Below, piece by piece: positions 35,887 through 48,200 of a stretch of DNA of 64,000 nucleotides; position 1 is the first letter of the stretch, and every line of letters starts with the position of its first letter. Both the position numbers and the translations under genes were made by a program. The DNA lies in contig JADKCP010000002.1 in assembly GCA_016718805.1 (NCBI GenBank), forward strand, positions 284,944 through 348,943. The letters are read 5' to 3'. This DNA is from Bacteroidota bacterium (lineage in GTDB: Bacteria; Bacteroidota; Bacteroidia; UBA4408). The notes under the pieces are model-generated. The model was not told where the DNA came from. It made no database searches and worked only from the letters and a program-made list of their open reading frames with translations.

Positions 35887-38331
35887 ATGCGCTTTGTACT
35901 TTTTTTAATTGCTCTTCTTTCTTCGTCATTTTTGGTGATGGCACAGGATACACTTCCGGAATTAGCAGCAACCAGAACTAACAACAGTCCTAAAATTGAT
36001 GGTATTATTTCGGACTCCTGCTGGAAAAATTTACCCATTGCTACTAATTTTACAGTTAGTGAACCGGTATATGGCTCAAAACCTTCTGCTGTTACTAAGG
36101 TAAAAGTACTGTATGACAACCGTGCAATTTACATTTGTGCGAAATTATATGATTTGCATCCAGATAGTATTTCACATGAGTTGGGAAAAAGAGACGATAA
36201 TGTAAATGCAGATTTTTTTAGTGTTACACTTGACACTTACAACAACCGCCAAGATGCCTTTGTTTTTGGTGTATATGCATCGGGTGTGCAAAAAGATTAT
36301 AAGATTAATGATTTGTTTTACGATGCTGTTTGGGAAAGTGCAGCTCAACTTAATGATAGTGGTTGGACAGTTGAACTAAAAATACCTTACAGTGCTATTC
36401 GCTTTCCCAGTGAAACTATACAACATTGGGGATTAAATTTTGGACGCGAGGTATACCGCACTAAAGAACTACAAGAATGGGCACTAATACCCAGAAATAT
36501 TTCGAACAAGTTATTAAAATGTGGCTCTCTTACTGGAATTGAAAATATAAAAACACCGGTACGCTTATCCTTTACTCCCTACTTATCTGGACTTCTTGCA
36601 CAATCTCCTTATTTTAAAAACGATGGTAGCCTCGAAAGTTATGGATTAAGTTATTCCTATGGAGCCGGTGCTGATATAAAATATGGAATCAACGATCGAT
36701 TTACTTTTGACCTAACCTTATTGCCCGATTTTAATCAGGTTCAGAGTGATAATAAAATTAAAAACTTAACACCTTTCGAAGTAAAGTACGACGAGAATCG
36801 TTTCTTTTTTAAGGAAAGTGCTGATTTATTTACGAAGGGAAGTATTTTTTATTCACGACGTATAGGTAAAACCCCCGGTGCTTATTTTAGTATTGAAGAT
36901 TCCTTAAGGCCAGGTGAAACGATTGAAAAAAACCCAAGCACGGTGGGTTTGATAAATGCAGCAAAAGTTTCGGGACGCACCGATAAAGGACTAGGTATTG
37001 GAATAATCAATGCAGTGACGCGAAACGAATATGCCACTTTGCGCGATTCGCTGGGCAATGAACGAAAAATTCTTACTGAGCCATTAGCCAATTACAACAT
37101 GTTGGTATTTGATCAGCAGTTTAAAAATAATTCATCCTTTTATATTTCGAATGCAAATACTATTCGCAATGGTAAATACGACGATAGTAATGTTAGTGCG
37201 GCGGGACTTGTATTAACCAACAAAAAAAACAATTATGAAATAACAGCAAGAGGCGGATTAAGCCAGCGCTTTATTCTTATCGAAGATTCTTTACCAACAA
37301 AAACTACTTCGTTTGGTTATAAATATCATTACGGTATTGAAAAAGTAAGCGGCAATTTTGTGTTTCTTGCCGAACGCAATGTTATCAGCGATACTTATTT
37401 TCCGGGTGATTTAGGTATACAGTCGAATTTTGATTTTGTGAATAATGGTGTTCTGGTAGGATACATTTTTTATGTTCCAAAAGGAATTTACCGTACTTGG
37501 TCGAACAAGCTAAAGGTGGATTATTCCTACAGTTATAGAACAAATAAAAACACCGAATCATACTATAATTTTGTTTCAGAAATGTTGTTGAAAAATTTAT
37601 GGACTATTAATTTTGAAAGTGGATTTACACCAAATAAAAATGCCAATTATTTCGAAAGTCGTATCGATAGACAGGTTTACATTATGCCACGTGAATATTA
37701 TAGTCACTTGCAAATTATGACCAATAACCGTAAGCGATTTGTGCTCACCGGAGGTTTTGTGTATGGCAATTATTATGGGGCACCGGTGAATAATCCACAA
37801 TTTGAAAGCGATGCAATTGTATATTTCAGACAAAGCAACAAGTTATCCTTTTCGTATACCTTCAGGCATGTATTGCATAAAAACAATTTGGGTTTTAGTA
37901 AGTTAGATGATGCAGGAAATCCACTGTTTGGAAGCCGCGAACGAACAACGATTAGTAATTTATTTAACACCCGCTACACATTTAAATTAAATATGAGCAT
38001 CGATTTAAAAGTTCGACATTACTGGGATAAGGCTGTGTACAAGAAACATTATCATTTAAACGAAAATGGTTCCTTGAGTTATATTAAGGACGATACCAAC
38101 TATACTAACTTTAATTACAACGTATTTAATATTGATTTGGTGTATACTTGGATATTTGCTCCAGGAAGTAATTTAAGTATTGTATATAAAAATAACATAG
38201 AAAATGAAAGTGGCTACATCTATAATAATTATGGAACAAACCTTATGAATACAGTTGGTGCACCACAAACAAATTCAATTTCCTTAAAGTTGTTGTATTA
38301 TATCGATTACCTTTACTTCGTAAAAAAATAG
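35887..38331 (+). CDS. Outer-membrane protein with CBM9-like domain (DUF5916)
   Basis: This 814-aa protein has a signal peptide (1-19, VMAQ). An N-terminal CBM9-like domain (KIDGIISDSCWKNLP, then VLYDNRAIYICAKLYD and TLDTYNNRQDAFVFG) precedes a long barrel-like DUF5916 region (about 235-814) rich in aromatic strands (FFKESADLF, LTLLPDFNQVQSD). Family members are common Bacteroidota surface proteins; ligand and role are unknown. The ABC ATPase gene starts 25 nt downstream. Confidence 0.88.
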   Translation: MRFVLFLIALLSSSFLVMAQDTLPELAATRTNNSPKIDGIISDSCWKNLPIATNFTVSEPVYGSKPSAVTKVKVLYDNRAIYICAKLYDLHPDSISHELGKRDDNVNADFFSVTLDTYNNRQDAFVFGVYASGVQKDYKINDLFYDAVWESAAQLNDSGWTVELKIPYSAIRFPSETIQHWGLNFGREVYRTKELQEWALIPRNISNKLLKCGSLTGIENIKTPVRLSFTPYLSGLLAQSPYFKNDGSLESYGLSYSYGAGADIKYGINDRFTFDLTLLPDFNQVQSDNKIKNLTPFEVKYDENRFFFKESADLFTKGSIFYSRRIGKTPGAYFSIEDSLRPGETIEKNPSTVGLINAAKVSGRTDKGLGIGIINAVTRNEYATLRDSLGNERKILTEPLANYNMLVFDQQFKNNSSFYISNANTIRNGKYDDSNVSAAGLVLTNKKNNYEITARGGLSQRFILIEDSLPTKTTSFGYKYHYGIEKVSGNFVFLAERNVISDTYFPGDLGIQSNFDFVNNGVLVGYIFYVPKGIYRTWSNKLKVDYSYSYRTNKNTESYYNFVSEMLLKNLWTINFESGFTPNKNANYFESRIDRQVYIMPREYYSHLQIMTNNRKRFVLTGGFVYGNYYGAPVNNPQFESDAIVYFRQSNKLSFSYTFRHVLHKNNLGFSKLDDAGNPLFGSRERTTISNLFNTRYTFKLNMSIDLKVRHYWDKAVYKKHYHLNENGSLSYIKDDTNYTNFNYNVFNIDLVYTWIFAPGSNLSIVYKNNIENESGYIYNNYGTNLMNTVGAPQTNSISLKLLYYIDYLYFVKK

Positions 38332-38356
38332 GCGTAAAAATGCCGCATTAATTTCC

Positions 38357-39010
38357 ATGATAAAAGCACATTCTATTCATAAATCATATTCCTCCTTACA
38401 TGTTTTAAAAGGTGTTGACCTGCATATTTTGCCCGGCGAAATTGTATCAATTGTTGGTGCATCTGGTGCAGGGAAGTCAACTCTTTTGCATATTTTGGGC
38501 ACTCTCGACAATGCCGATAGCGGAAGTTTAGAAATTGACGGAGTTAATGTTGGTGCTTTAAAAGAACGAAAACTGGCTGCCTTTAGAAACCAACACATTG
38601 GATTTGTGTTTCAGTTTCATCATTTATTGCCGGAGTTTACTGCCTTGGAAAATGTGTGTATTCCTGCCTTTATTTCTAATAAATCAAAACAGGAATCGGA
38701 ACAGCGAGCAATGGAATTATTAAGTTATTTGGGCCTTGAAAAGCGAGCTTCACATAAACCGTCTGAATTATCAGGTGGTGAACAACAGCGGGTAGCAGTG
38801 GCTAGAGCATTAATGAATTCGCCCAAAGTAATTTTTGCAGATGAGCCATCCGGTAACTTAGATTCAGCTTCTGCAAATGAACTACATGAATTATTTTTTG
38901 AGTTGCGTAACAAATTCAATCAAACATTTGTATTGGTTACTCATAATACTGAATTGGCGAATAAAGCAGATAGAAAATTAACCATGAAAGATGGGCTTAT
39001 AGTTGGGTAA
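38357..39010 (+). CDS. ABC transporter ATP-binding protein, LolD/MacB type
   Basis: This 217-aa ATPase has Walker A GASGAGKST at 34-42, a Q-loop (FQFHHLL), the signature LSGGEQQRVAVARAL, Walker B VIFADEPSGNLD, and a switch His in VTHN. The short 217-aa form and the DEPSGNLD block resemble LolD (lipoprotein release) and MacB/FtsE-type ATPases. No permease is adjacent, so the partner and substrate cannot be named. It is probably cotranscribed with the preceding DUF5916 gene. Confidence 0.9.
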   Translation: MIKAHSIHKSYSSLHVLKGVDLHILPGEIVSIVGASGAGKSTLLHILGTLDNADSGSLEIDGVNVGALKERKLAAFRNQHIGFVFQFHHLLPEFTALENVCIPAFISNKSKQESEQRAMELLSYLGLEKRASHKPSELSGGEQQRVAVARALMNSPKVIFADEPSGNLDSASANELHELFFELRNKFNQTFVLVTHNTELANKADRKLTMKDGLIVG

Positions 39011-39211
39011 TGAATTTGGTACAAGCGATTTTTTTTCTTGCTTCAAAACTAAAAGTGGTTATTATTTGATAATAAATTGCGTTTTTAAAAAAATCTTAAA
39101 CTATAAATTCAACAAAATCGAAAGTTACACTGTATATAAAGTACAAGGCTGTATTGAATTCAGCATGTATTGATAGCTATTTAAAAATGTTATAACCTAC
39201 AAATCCATATT

Positions 39212-40120
39212 ATGAAACTACTTAAAGAGATGTGTGCTATTCATGCTCCTTCGGGCAATGAAGTTGCAATGACTGAATTTCTTATTTCCTATATTAAAAA
39301 GCACAAGAAAAACTGGAAAGTGCAGCCCAAAATTCTACATGGCAAAGGATTTCAGGATTGCATTGTTCTGGTTTTTGGTAAACCACGTACAGCTGTTTTT
39401 GCACATATTGACTCAATTGGATTTACTGTTCGTTATGGAAAAGAGCTTATAAAAATTGGTGGTCCAAGAACCGAAAACGGATGGAAACTAGTGGGTGAAG
39501 ACAGCAAAGGAAAAATTGAATGCACATTGAAAGTGAGTGATGATAAACTTAGCTATAGCTATAAAAGAGATATTGACCGAGGCACCATGCTTACATTTAA
39601 ACCTGAATGGAGGGAAGATAAAAATTTTGTACAGTGTTGTTACATGGACAATAGACTTGGAGTTTGGAATGCTTTACAACTTGCCGAAACACTCGAAAAC
39701 GGAATCATTGCATTTTCGTGTTGGGAAGAAACCGGAGGAGGAAGTGTTGAATACCTTGCCAAATTGATTTATGAAAAATACAAAGTTGCACAAGCAATTA
39801 TTTCTGACATTACATGGGTTACACCGGGAGTACCACACGGAGATGGTTGTGTAATATCGTTGCGTGATTCGGGTTTACCACGACGCAGTTATGTAAATCG
39901 CATTATTGCGATTGCAAAAAAATCGAAGCTAACTTATCAACTCGAAGTGGAAGGTACCGGAGGTAGTGATGGTAATGTGTTGCAACGATCGGCCTACCCT
40001 TTTGATTGGTGTTTTGTAGGTGCGCCTGAAGATTTTGTGCATACTCCTAATGAAAAGGTGCATAAAAAAGACATACAATCAATGGTGAATCTTTATAAAG
40101 CCTTACTAAAATCTTTGTAA
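39212..40120 (+). CDS. M42-family-like metallopeptidase
   Basis: This 302-aa protein is related to M42 glutamyl aminopeptidases and co-catalytic zinc peptidases. Candidate metal ligands are His in FAHIDSIGF, Asp in YMDNRLG, the Glu pair in CWEETGGG, and His in DFVHTPNEKV. The start MKLLKEMCAIHAPSGNE is the family's usual LxxLxxxxAPSGxE N-terminus. The usual M42 TET-oligomer residues cannot be judged. It is about 200 nt from the ABC gene and stands alone; cytosolic peptide turnover is inferred. Confidence 0.85.
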   Translation: MKLLKEMCAIHAPSGNEVAMTEFLISYIKKHKKNWKVQPKILHGKGFQDCIVLVFGKPRTAVFAHIDSIGFTVRYGKELIKIGGPRTENGWKLVGEDSKGKIECTLKVSDDKLSYSYKRDIDRGTMLTFKPEWREDKNFVQCCYMDNRLGVWNALQLAETLENGIIAFSCWEETGGGSVEYLAKLIYEKYKVAQAIISDITWVTPGVPHGDGCVISLRDSGLPRRSYVNRIIAIAKKSKLTYQLEVEGTGGSDGNVLQRSAYPFDWCFVGAPEDFVHTPNEKVHKKDIQSMVNLYKALLKSL

Positions 40121-40140
40121 GACAACAGTTTTTACAGCGA

Positions 40141-41337
40141 CTATTCAACAATAATTTTTTGCATTGAGCTTCCGGCCTTATTTGCTATTTGTAAAAAATA
40201 AATTCCTGAAGGAAGTTCCTGCACATTTATTTTTGTGATGCTTGCATTACTGCGATTAGAGCTAACTACAACATTAAAAGAGTTGAGTAATTTCCATTCG
40301 AATTCACTGGTGCCTTTCCATTCGATTACAAACTCATTGCTGCACAAATTAGGATACACCTTTACATTTATATTTGTAACAAGTTCTTGAAAGCCTATTG
40401 GATTTGCTATTTTCCAAGTTTGCTTTAAACGTGTGTCTGTTGAATCAATACCACAAGTATAATATAAGGTTGTAGCATTGCTAAAACACAAGCCTCCTTT
40501 TCGACCTTGCGCCGGCAATGAAATTTGTTGGTGCCAGGTTGAATCCGCTAAACTAAAATACCATAAATCGTTTGAATAATGTTGTAAAGAATCTATTCCA
40601 CCAAACACCATTAAATAATTTCCTAAAGCTAGCATTGAGCTATAAACTCTGCCCTTACCCGGAAAATTTGAAAGGATATTCCACACATCTAAAATTGGAT
40701 CATATTCATACAGCGATGAATTATAGGTATTTGTACTATCCTTACCAAAAAGCAAATAACCTTTACCATTTGCAGCAGTAGCTGTAGCTCGCCAACTACT
40801 TACAAGTGGAAAGTTATTTTTACTTGTCCAACTATCGTTATCCATGTCGTACATCCACACTTCATTGCTTGTAATAGTTCCATTTGATCCTCCAATAATA
40901 TAAGCCTTGTTGCTAATAACAAATGATGCTGCGCCAGAAAAACCATTTCCGGGACGACTTGATTTTTGTTGCCAGGTATTGCTTTGTGCTATGTATTGCC
41001 AACAATCTGAAAAAACTCCCAAACCGGTTCCACCACATACATAACCTGCGCCGTTATAGCTAAAGGCTGTGGCATATTGACGTTCGTTCCCAAAAGGCAA
41101 CGGTGCAATTGAATCCCATTGTTCGCTAAGTGGTGAAAAACGATAAAAATCGCGACCCAGTGACCAACCTGTTTTTAAGCCACTGCCACAATACGTATAA
41201 TTTCCTATTGTAAAACTAACGCCATCGTCGCGCTCTGTTCCTTGAAAATCAGCAATTTGTTGCCATACTTGTGCGTGTGTCAAATGAGTATAAAAATTAA
41301 CACCCAAAAGCAAAATCAAAAATAAATTACGTTTCAT
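40141..41337 (-). CDS. Kelch-repeat surface protein with T9SS type A sorting domain
   Basis: This 398-aa protein has a signal peptide (1-22, THAQ). About six kelch blades follow (W..I......GR, NGAGYVCGG, NKAYIIGGSNG, NGKGYLLFG, GNYLMVFGG), forming a beta-propeller. The C-terminal about 80 residues (VKVYPNLCSNEFVIEW, then LPSGIYFLQI) are the T9SS sorting domain. Probably exported to the surface; binding partner unknown. It is divergent from the gene at 41396. Confidence 0.85.
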   Translation of the reverse strand: MKRNLFLILLLGVNFYTHLTHAQVWQQIADFQGTERDDGVSFTIGNYTYCGSGLKTGWSLGRDFYRFSPLSEQWDSIAPLPFGNERQYATAFSYNGAGYVCGGTGLGVFSDCWQYIAQSNTWQQKSSRPGNGFSGAASFVISNKAYIIGGSNGTITSNEVWMYDMDNDSWTSKNNFPLVSSWRATATAANGKGYLLFGKDSTNTYNSSLYEYDPILDVWNILSNFPGKGRVYSSMLALGNYLMVFGGIDSLQHYSNDLWYFSLADSTWHQQISLPAQGRKGGLCFSNATTLYYTCGIDSTDTRLKQTWKIANPIGFQELVTNINVKVYPNLCSNEFVIEWKGTSEFEWKLLNSFNVVVSSNRSNASITKINVQELPSGIYFLQIANKAGSSMQKIIVE

Positions 41338-41381
41338 ACCATCGGTAAATTTATTAGTTATATAATACAGCGGCTATTTTT

Positions 41382-41389
41382 TAGATTTG
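41382..41389 (+). promoter_or_regulatory. -7 box giving an apparently leaderless transcript
   Basis: TAGATTTG (TAnnTTTG) ends 6 nt before the ATG at 41396, so transcription should start at or next to the start codon. Confidence 0.5.
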
Positions 41390-41395
41390 CTTTCG

Positions 41396-42256
41396 ATGAA
41401 AAAACTGATTTTACTTTTTTTACTTCTATCCTTCAATGTGCAATTATGGGCTCAGCAAGTTCAATTTGAGCAAGCCGAAGATTCTTTGTTTGCTTTGCAA
41501 CTAAGGGTTAAAGAAGCTAGTGATGATTCTATAAAATTACAACTCAATCGCATTTTTCAATCAGTTTTAAAACAAACTTTATTACTTCCAAATTCAATTA
41601 ACTACACTTTTGATTCTTTAAAAAGCATTGCCATACTTTCGCCCCAAGATAAATCATTTCGCATTTTCAATTGGGAACTTTCATTAACGGATAATAGCAT
41701 ACTTTATTTTGGAATTATTCAAACCTATAATAAAATCAAAAAAAAGTTTGAAATCACTGAACTTACAGACCAATCATCAAATTTAAAAAGGCCCGAAAAC
41801 CAGCAACTTGATGCAGCAAATTGGTATGGAGCACATTATTATAAATTAATTGAAACCCAATCCCGAAAATCAATTTTTAGAAAAAACGCAACTAACAACA
41901 AAAAGTACTACACTTTATTAGGTGCAAATTGGTCAAATATATTAATACGAAAAAAAATTATCGATGTGCTGGTGATTGGTAAAGATGGCAAAATAAAATT
42001 TGGTGAGAATTTGTTTATGACAAATAAAATTAGCAGCCGACGCGTTATTTTTTCTTATTCATCAGAAGTTAGCAGTTCACTTCGTTACGACGAAAACAAC
42101 CGACTAATCCTTTTTGATCATTTGGTGCCACGTGAAGCAAACTTAAAAGGACAATATGAGTTTTATGGTCCTGATATGAGTATTGATGCCTACGATTTTG
42201 TAAAAGGCAAATGGTTGTACAAAGCGGATATAGATGCAAGAAATGAGAAGCGCTAA
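41396..42256 (+). CDS. Hypothetical secreted protein conserved in Bacteroidota
   Basis: This protein of about 286 aa has a signal peptide (MKKLILLFLLLSFNVQLWAQ). The middle holds RIFNWELSLTDNSILYFGII and the pattern AANWYGAHYYKLIETQSR, then YYTLLGANWSN, then RVIFSYSSEVSSSLRYDE. These blocks recur in uncharacterised Bacteroidota exported proteins. The frame is open back to a TTG at 41387, but the ATG at 41396 fits both the signal peptide and the promoter. No catalytic motif seen. Confidence 0.7.
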   Translation: MKKLILLFLLLSFNVQLWAQQVQFEQAEDSLFALQLRVKEASDDSIKLQLNRIFQSVLKQTLLLPNSINYTFDSLKSIAILSPQDKSFRIFNWELSLTDNSILYFGIIQTYNKIKKKFEITELTDQSSNLKRPENQQLDAANWYGAHYYKLIETQSRKSIFRKNATNNKKYYTLLGANWSNILIRKKIIDVLVIGKDGKIKFGENLFMTNKISSRRVIFSYSSEVSSSLRYDENNRLILFDHLVPREANLKGQYEFYGPDMSIDAYDFVKGKWLYKADIDARNEKR

Positions 42257-42262
42257 CAGTGC

Positions 42263-45200
42263 TTAACGTATGAGTGTTATGGTTCCTTTGTAATTATGCA
42301 CTTTTCCAAACACATCTGTAATTTTAGTTTCATACACATATACATCCTGAGGCAACACCGATCCTATATTCATCATTTTACCGTTCCATCCTTCAATAAA
42401 ATTTGTAGATATATACACCTGTTGACCCAATCGGTTAAAAATTCCTATTTCAAAATTCTGAATTCCTTCACCAAATATTCGGAAGGTTTCGTTATTACCA
42501 TCGCCATTGGGAGTAAAGGAATTGGGTGCATAAAATGAAAAATCTTTTTCAATTACAACCGGTTTCACTATAGTATCGCTGCAGTTGTCTGAATTTATTG
42601 CAATAAGTTGAACTAGATAAACAGCAGTATCGGCCGGGTAAAAATACACAGGATTCATTTCAGTACTACCGGAAGCATTGTAATCAAAATCCCATTGCCA
42701 TTGATCGCCACCTAAAGATTGATTTTCAAAATGAATTTCCGAAGTAAAGGTAGTTGCAGGGTCGGGATTGTATTTAAAATCGGCAACTGGTACAGGATGA
42801 ACTACAATTAAGTTGGTTTTAATTTCTTCGTCAGAACAGGTTGAAGTTGAAGAGGCTTTTAATTTAACTGTATAGTTTCCAGCAGCAGTATAACAATGAG
42901 TTGGATTGGTATCGTTTGATGTTGTTATATCTCCAAAATCCCAAACATAGCCGGTAATTGGACCATTAAGATTTACAGTGAGGTTAGTAAATTTAACACA
43001 CAAGGGAGCACAACCTATGGTGATATCCGGAGTAAAGTCGGTAGTAGGAATCGATTTTACCAAAACCGATTTTGCAGTTGTATCTTTACAATTATGGTCG
43101 CTTGTTACAGTAAGAAGTACTACATAGGGACCAGGATTCAAGTAAGAATGTGAGGGACTAAGTAAGCTTGAAATTCCTGATAAATCACCGAAATCCCAGT
43201 TATACGACATAGTACCCGACAATAAGGTGGAAGTATTGGTAAACACATTGGCTTGTTGCTCACAAAAATCAGGAATAGTGAAATTTGCAACTGGATTTGG
43301 ATATATTTCCACCGGTTTTGAAACTGTATCCTTGCATCCGTGATTGGTTTCGACAATAAACTGAACAGAATAAATTGCCGGAGCAGCAAAGGTAAAGCTT
43401 GGATTAGCAGAAGTGCTGAAAATACCACCACCCGGATACGACCAACTGCGCGATACCAGTGTATCGTTTGAATTACTTTCGGTAAATACCGAGGCAGTAC
43501 CCAAACAATCATCAAGCACCGTAAAATTAGCAATGGGTTTAGGATGAACAGTAACTAATTTTTGAATTGTATCGGAATAACCGTAATTGGTGATACAAAT
43601 TAATGTAACTGTAAATGTTCCCGGATTTACATAACTATTGCTTGGATTAGCTAGTGTTGAATTAGTACCAGGAAACTCACCGAAATTCCATTTATAATTT
43701 GTAATACTAGAGCTGATATTGCATGGTGCAACCGTACTTAAATTAGTAAAGTTCACAGGTGATCCCAAACAAACATTGATAGTTGAAAAGTCGGCTACTG
43801 GTGGTTCTCCTACATTAACAATTTGTGTAGTATTTGCTACACAGCCAGAATCGGATGTGGCAGTTAGTGTAACATTGTAAGTATTGCAACCTGAGTATAC
43901 ATGGCTGGTGTTTGTTAATGTAGAAAAAGTAGCATCTCCAAAATTCCAAGAATAAGATGCAATTGCACCCGAGCTAATAGTGGATGAATTTGTAAATGTT
44001 ACGGTTTGTCCAACTAAAGCAGGTAATATTGGTAACACACTAAAATTTACAGCAGGTAAAGGATGCACAAAAACTGTTTTTGAAATTGAATCGCGACAGC
44101 CATTTACATCCACAGTTAAGGTAACCGAATATCCTTGAGCATTGCTGTAAAGATGAGTTGGTGCTTGTAATGTAGAACCACTGGCAGGCAATGTACCAAA
44201 ATCCCACTTCCAAACAGGAGCAATAGGGCCAGCAGTTATTGAGTTATTAATAAAACTCACCTGTTGATTTAAACACACATTAGCTGCCGAAAACAAAGCT
44301 GTAGGTCGAGCAGTAAATTCAACTTTTACGGTATCATTTGCATTCGCTGAACATCGCTTATCAGAAAAATTGGTAATTACAAAATTCCCAGCCGCATAGG
44401 TGTAGTAAGTAAATGGAAAGGGACCATTGTAATTTACAATCGAAGTATCTGTATTGGTTAATAGGTTACGAATCTTAAATTTCCATGGACCTACTCCTGT
44501 GCAACTAATCAAAATAGTATCTTTTTGACCGGTACAAATTTTACCTCCGCCATTCATTGAAATTGTTGGCAGTGCCCAAATTTTTACGGTAGCATTTCCG
44601 CTTCCGGTTTTGCTACAAAATGAATCAGCCACTTGTGTTACAGTATAATTCCAGGTTCCAACTGAACTTACTGGAATAAGAACTGGAGAGGTATAGCGCT
44701 TAATAGTTGCGCTTGTTCCAGTTCCAGTGCTGTCGTATGTTATGTACCATGGAGCATCACCGGTTAATGCTATGCGTACATTTTTGGTAGTTCCGAAACA
44801 AGCACTATCGGTTCCACTAACTGTTGCAGTAGGTAAAGCATGTATTGTAAAATCAGCGGTTCCGCTCCCTACTCCAATGCAGCCGTTCTTATCGATAATA
44901 GTTGTAGCATTTTGAAATTCGTAATGGTATACTCCCACCCCGGTTACCTTAGTAATATTTGGGTTGTTGCTCGAATTAAAAAGCAGTGATGAACCTTGCC
45001 AGATAAAATATTTCCATGGACCTGTTCCGGTAAATGTGTATAGTACTTTTGCGGTATCTCCAAAACAGTAATGTGATTGTGCAACTGAAACAGTACCAGT
45101 TGGTGTTGGATGAATTGCAATACGGGCAGTTCCACTTCCTGCACTCGTACAATTGTTACCATCGGTGATAGAACTCACTTTATAATGCCAAATACCAACA

Positions 45201-48200
45201 GCTGTTACTGGTATGGTAAAACTCGAATTCAACCATCCGGTTACTGTGCGCGATTTTCCCGGCAAACTGTCATACGTAAAATCAAAGGGAGCTGTACCTG
45301 TTAAGTTTATAGTAACATAGGCGGTAGTTCCAAAGCAAAGTGAGTCTCCCCCAATAACTGTTGCTGTTGGTGCAGGATGAATGGTAACTTGAACACCTGC
45401 CGGACTACTATTTGTACAATGATTTGCATCTTCAACAGTAAACACATTAAAGCCAAAGTTAGAAACACTCGAGTAATTTAAAACCAAGGTATTTGCAATT
45501 TGATTGTTCACAGTAACATTTCCAGGGCTGTTGTCTTGATAAACTATACTCCAAGGTGAAGTTCCAGTTAAAGTGATGGTAACCGGTACATTGGTACCTG
45601 TACAAGCTGTGCCTCCCCCGGTAACAATTGCAGTAGGTAATGTATTCACGACGATTGTTGCTGCACCTGAAATAGTACCTATACAACCGGTAGTTTCATC
45701 TTTTACCTGAACTAAGTTGTAGGTACCAGCCAATGAAGAACTAAACACGTAAGGCGATGTAGAAAAAGTAACCGTGGTATCTGCACCAACAGGGCGATGG
45801 TATTTAACCGACCAAGGTCCGGCACCAGTAACAGCTATTTGAAAAGTGGCAGAGTTTCCAGCACAAATACTATCATTACTCAAAAGGCTTAGCGTAGCAT
45901 GTGGAATTGGAAGTTCTACAACAGTTATTGTATCGGAAATAGCTGTAGTACATCCAAAGGCATCTGTAATTAAATTCGAATAATAAGTACCTGCTACCAC
46001 AGCATTAATAATTTTAGGTGTAGCGCTTACAAGTAAATTTACATTGCTTGTTCCGTCAAACCAATTCATATTGGTAGGCGATGCAACAGTAGGTATTGGA
46101 GTAAATACAAAATTCAAACTCGTAGTGGTACCTGCACATATAGTATCATCGGGAGTGGTAAGTAATACTGTAGGTGTATTGTGTTTTACAACAGTAGCAT
46201 TACCACTTAAAGTAGCAGGACAAAAAGCATCACGTGCACTCACCATATTTAAGTTAACACTGTTTTGTGTATAGAAACTATACGTATTTCCTAGCGCTAA
46301 AATCGCTGATGGTCCTGATCCTGTATATTGATAGTGAAATGGCCCGGTACCTGTGAATACAATATTAATTTGAGAGGAGTCACCCTGGCAAATTGATGCC
46401 TGTGTTGCACTAATAGTGGCTGTTGGTTGAGTTTGAATTTGCACTTGAGCTGAACCGGAAGTTGAACCTGCACAATTAATATCATTAATGGCTTGCATGG
46501 TATAAACTCCGGCTGTTGTTGTAGTAAACGAATAGGTAGTTCCGGGACCAGCAAAATTTACAACAGGTTGCAATACTCCTCCTTTGTTGTATTTGATTAT
46601 CCAAGGCCCTGTGCCGGTTAACTTAATTCGAATGGTGGCAGTACCTCCCGGACAAATAGTTGTGTCTCCTTCTATGGTTGCGGTTGCAGGACAATTACAA
46701 GCAAAGTTACCGGCAACATTTTCAGTATGGGTGCAAACATTATCACCAACGGTTAGGTTATAGGAGCCAGGAACAACTATAGGATTACTGATAAATCGCC
46801 GATTATTGGGAGGACAGGGAGCTGTAGGACATGAAATTGCTCCTGATCCCGGAGGTGTTACAGCTAAGGTTGTTGGATCCCCTCCGCTAATGTCAAATTG
46901 CAAAACATAGGATGTTTGCGCTGCATTGCAAGTACGAAGAATATTAGAAACTCCTATTTGAGGTACTAAGTTAATAGTAGCAGAACCAGAAAATGTTCCT
47001 GAACATCCGGTAGAATCAATTACCGAACAAAAGGTATGCACTCCTCCGGTCTTGGTTAAGTATACCAGCGGATTTGAAAATGTTGTAAGCGTTGAATCCG
47101 GAACTCCATTTACACAATGTTGCACGGTCCATGGAGCAATACCGGTAAAGTTCACAGTAACACCAAATGTGCTTGATCCATCATCGCATAACTTTTGAAC
47201 GGTGGTAGTAGTGGTTGCTGTTGGTTTAGGAAATATGGTTACTTCTACTGTATCGGTGACTGAACAACTTCCGGGAGGGGCTGTACATACAACTTTGTAC
47301 TTTTGCTTTTTTGCACCGGGTCCGTTCCAAACAATATTCACTGTTGGTGCAGTTGTATTGGCACCAGCTGTAATTCCACTTACTCCCGAAACCGGAGACC
47401 AGGCATAAGAGTATCCGGCAACAGTGCTAACGGAAAGTGTTCCATTTACACCTGAGCAAATTGCAACATCTGGTCCGGCAAATGGTCGAGGATTAACGTT
47501 TACTGTTGTTTGACTCGAATTAACACATCCCAATAAATCGGTAGCTGTAAGCGTATATACTGTTGTAACCGGTGGATTTACCATAGGACTTAAGGTACCA
47601 GCTGAGTGCAGAATGTTGGTACTAGGTGTCCATGAATATGAAGCTATTGTATCGGCAACATTAAACGTAATACTCCAATCGAGTAATTGACCAATATCGG
47701 AAGCTCGTGTATCTTTTACAAGAAGCTGCCAGTTGCCATTTATAATTCCGTTTAATCCAGCAAAAGCTTGCTGAGGCAAAAATGTACCACGAAATGAAGG
47801 AGGAGCACCGATAATAGTTTGTGTAGCTGTTGGAGAAAAACAGGTATTGAAATAATTATCTTCATCGCCTCCTTGTCCGGAAGCAAGCGTAATTAAACTA
47901 CCACTTGGCGATTGCAATTGAATTAATAAATCAAAATCCCAACTATGGGCAATGTTCAAACAAACCGTAGCGATACTATTCGCCGCTAAAACACCCGGAA
48001 TTCCAATTACCGGAATGGTTGAACTAACCCCAGCTAAATTATTATCCGGAATTGTTAAAGTACCACTGCTACTATTAAACTGTATCGGGTAGCTCGAAAC
48101 AGGAGCCACGATATTTCCTTTTAAGCGAATACTATCACCTTCACAAATTGTAGCATTATTACAGGTAGCAGCAACTACTTGAGGGCCTGAAACTCGCATG

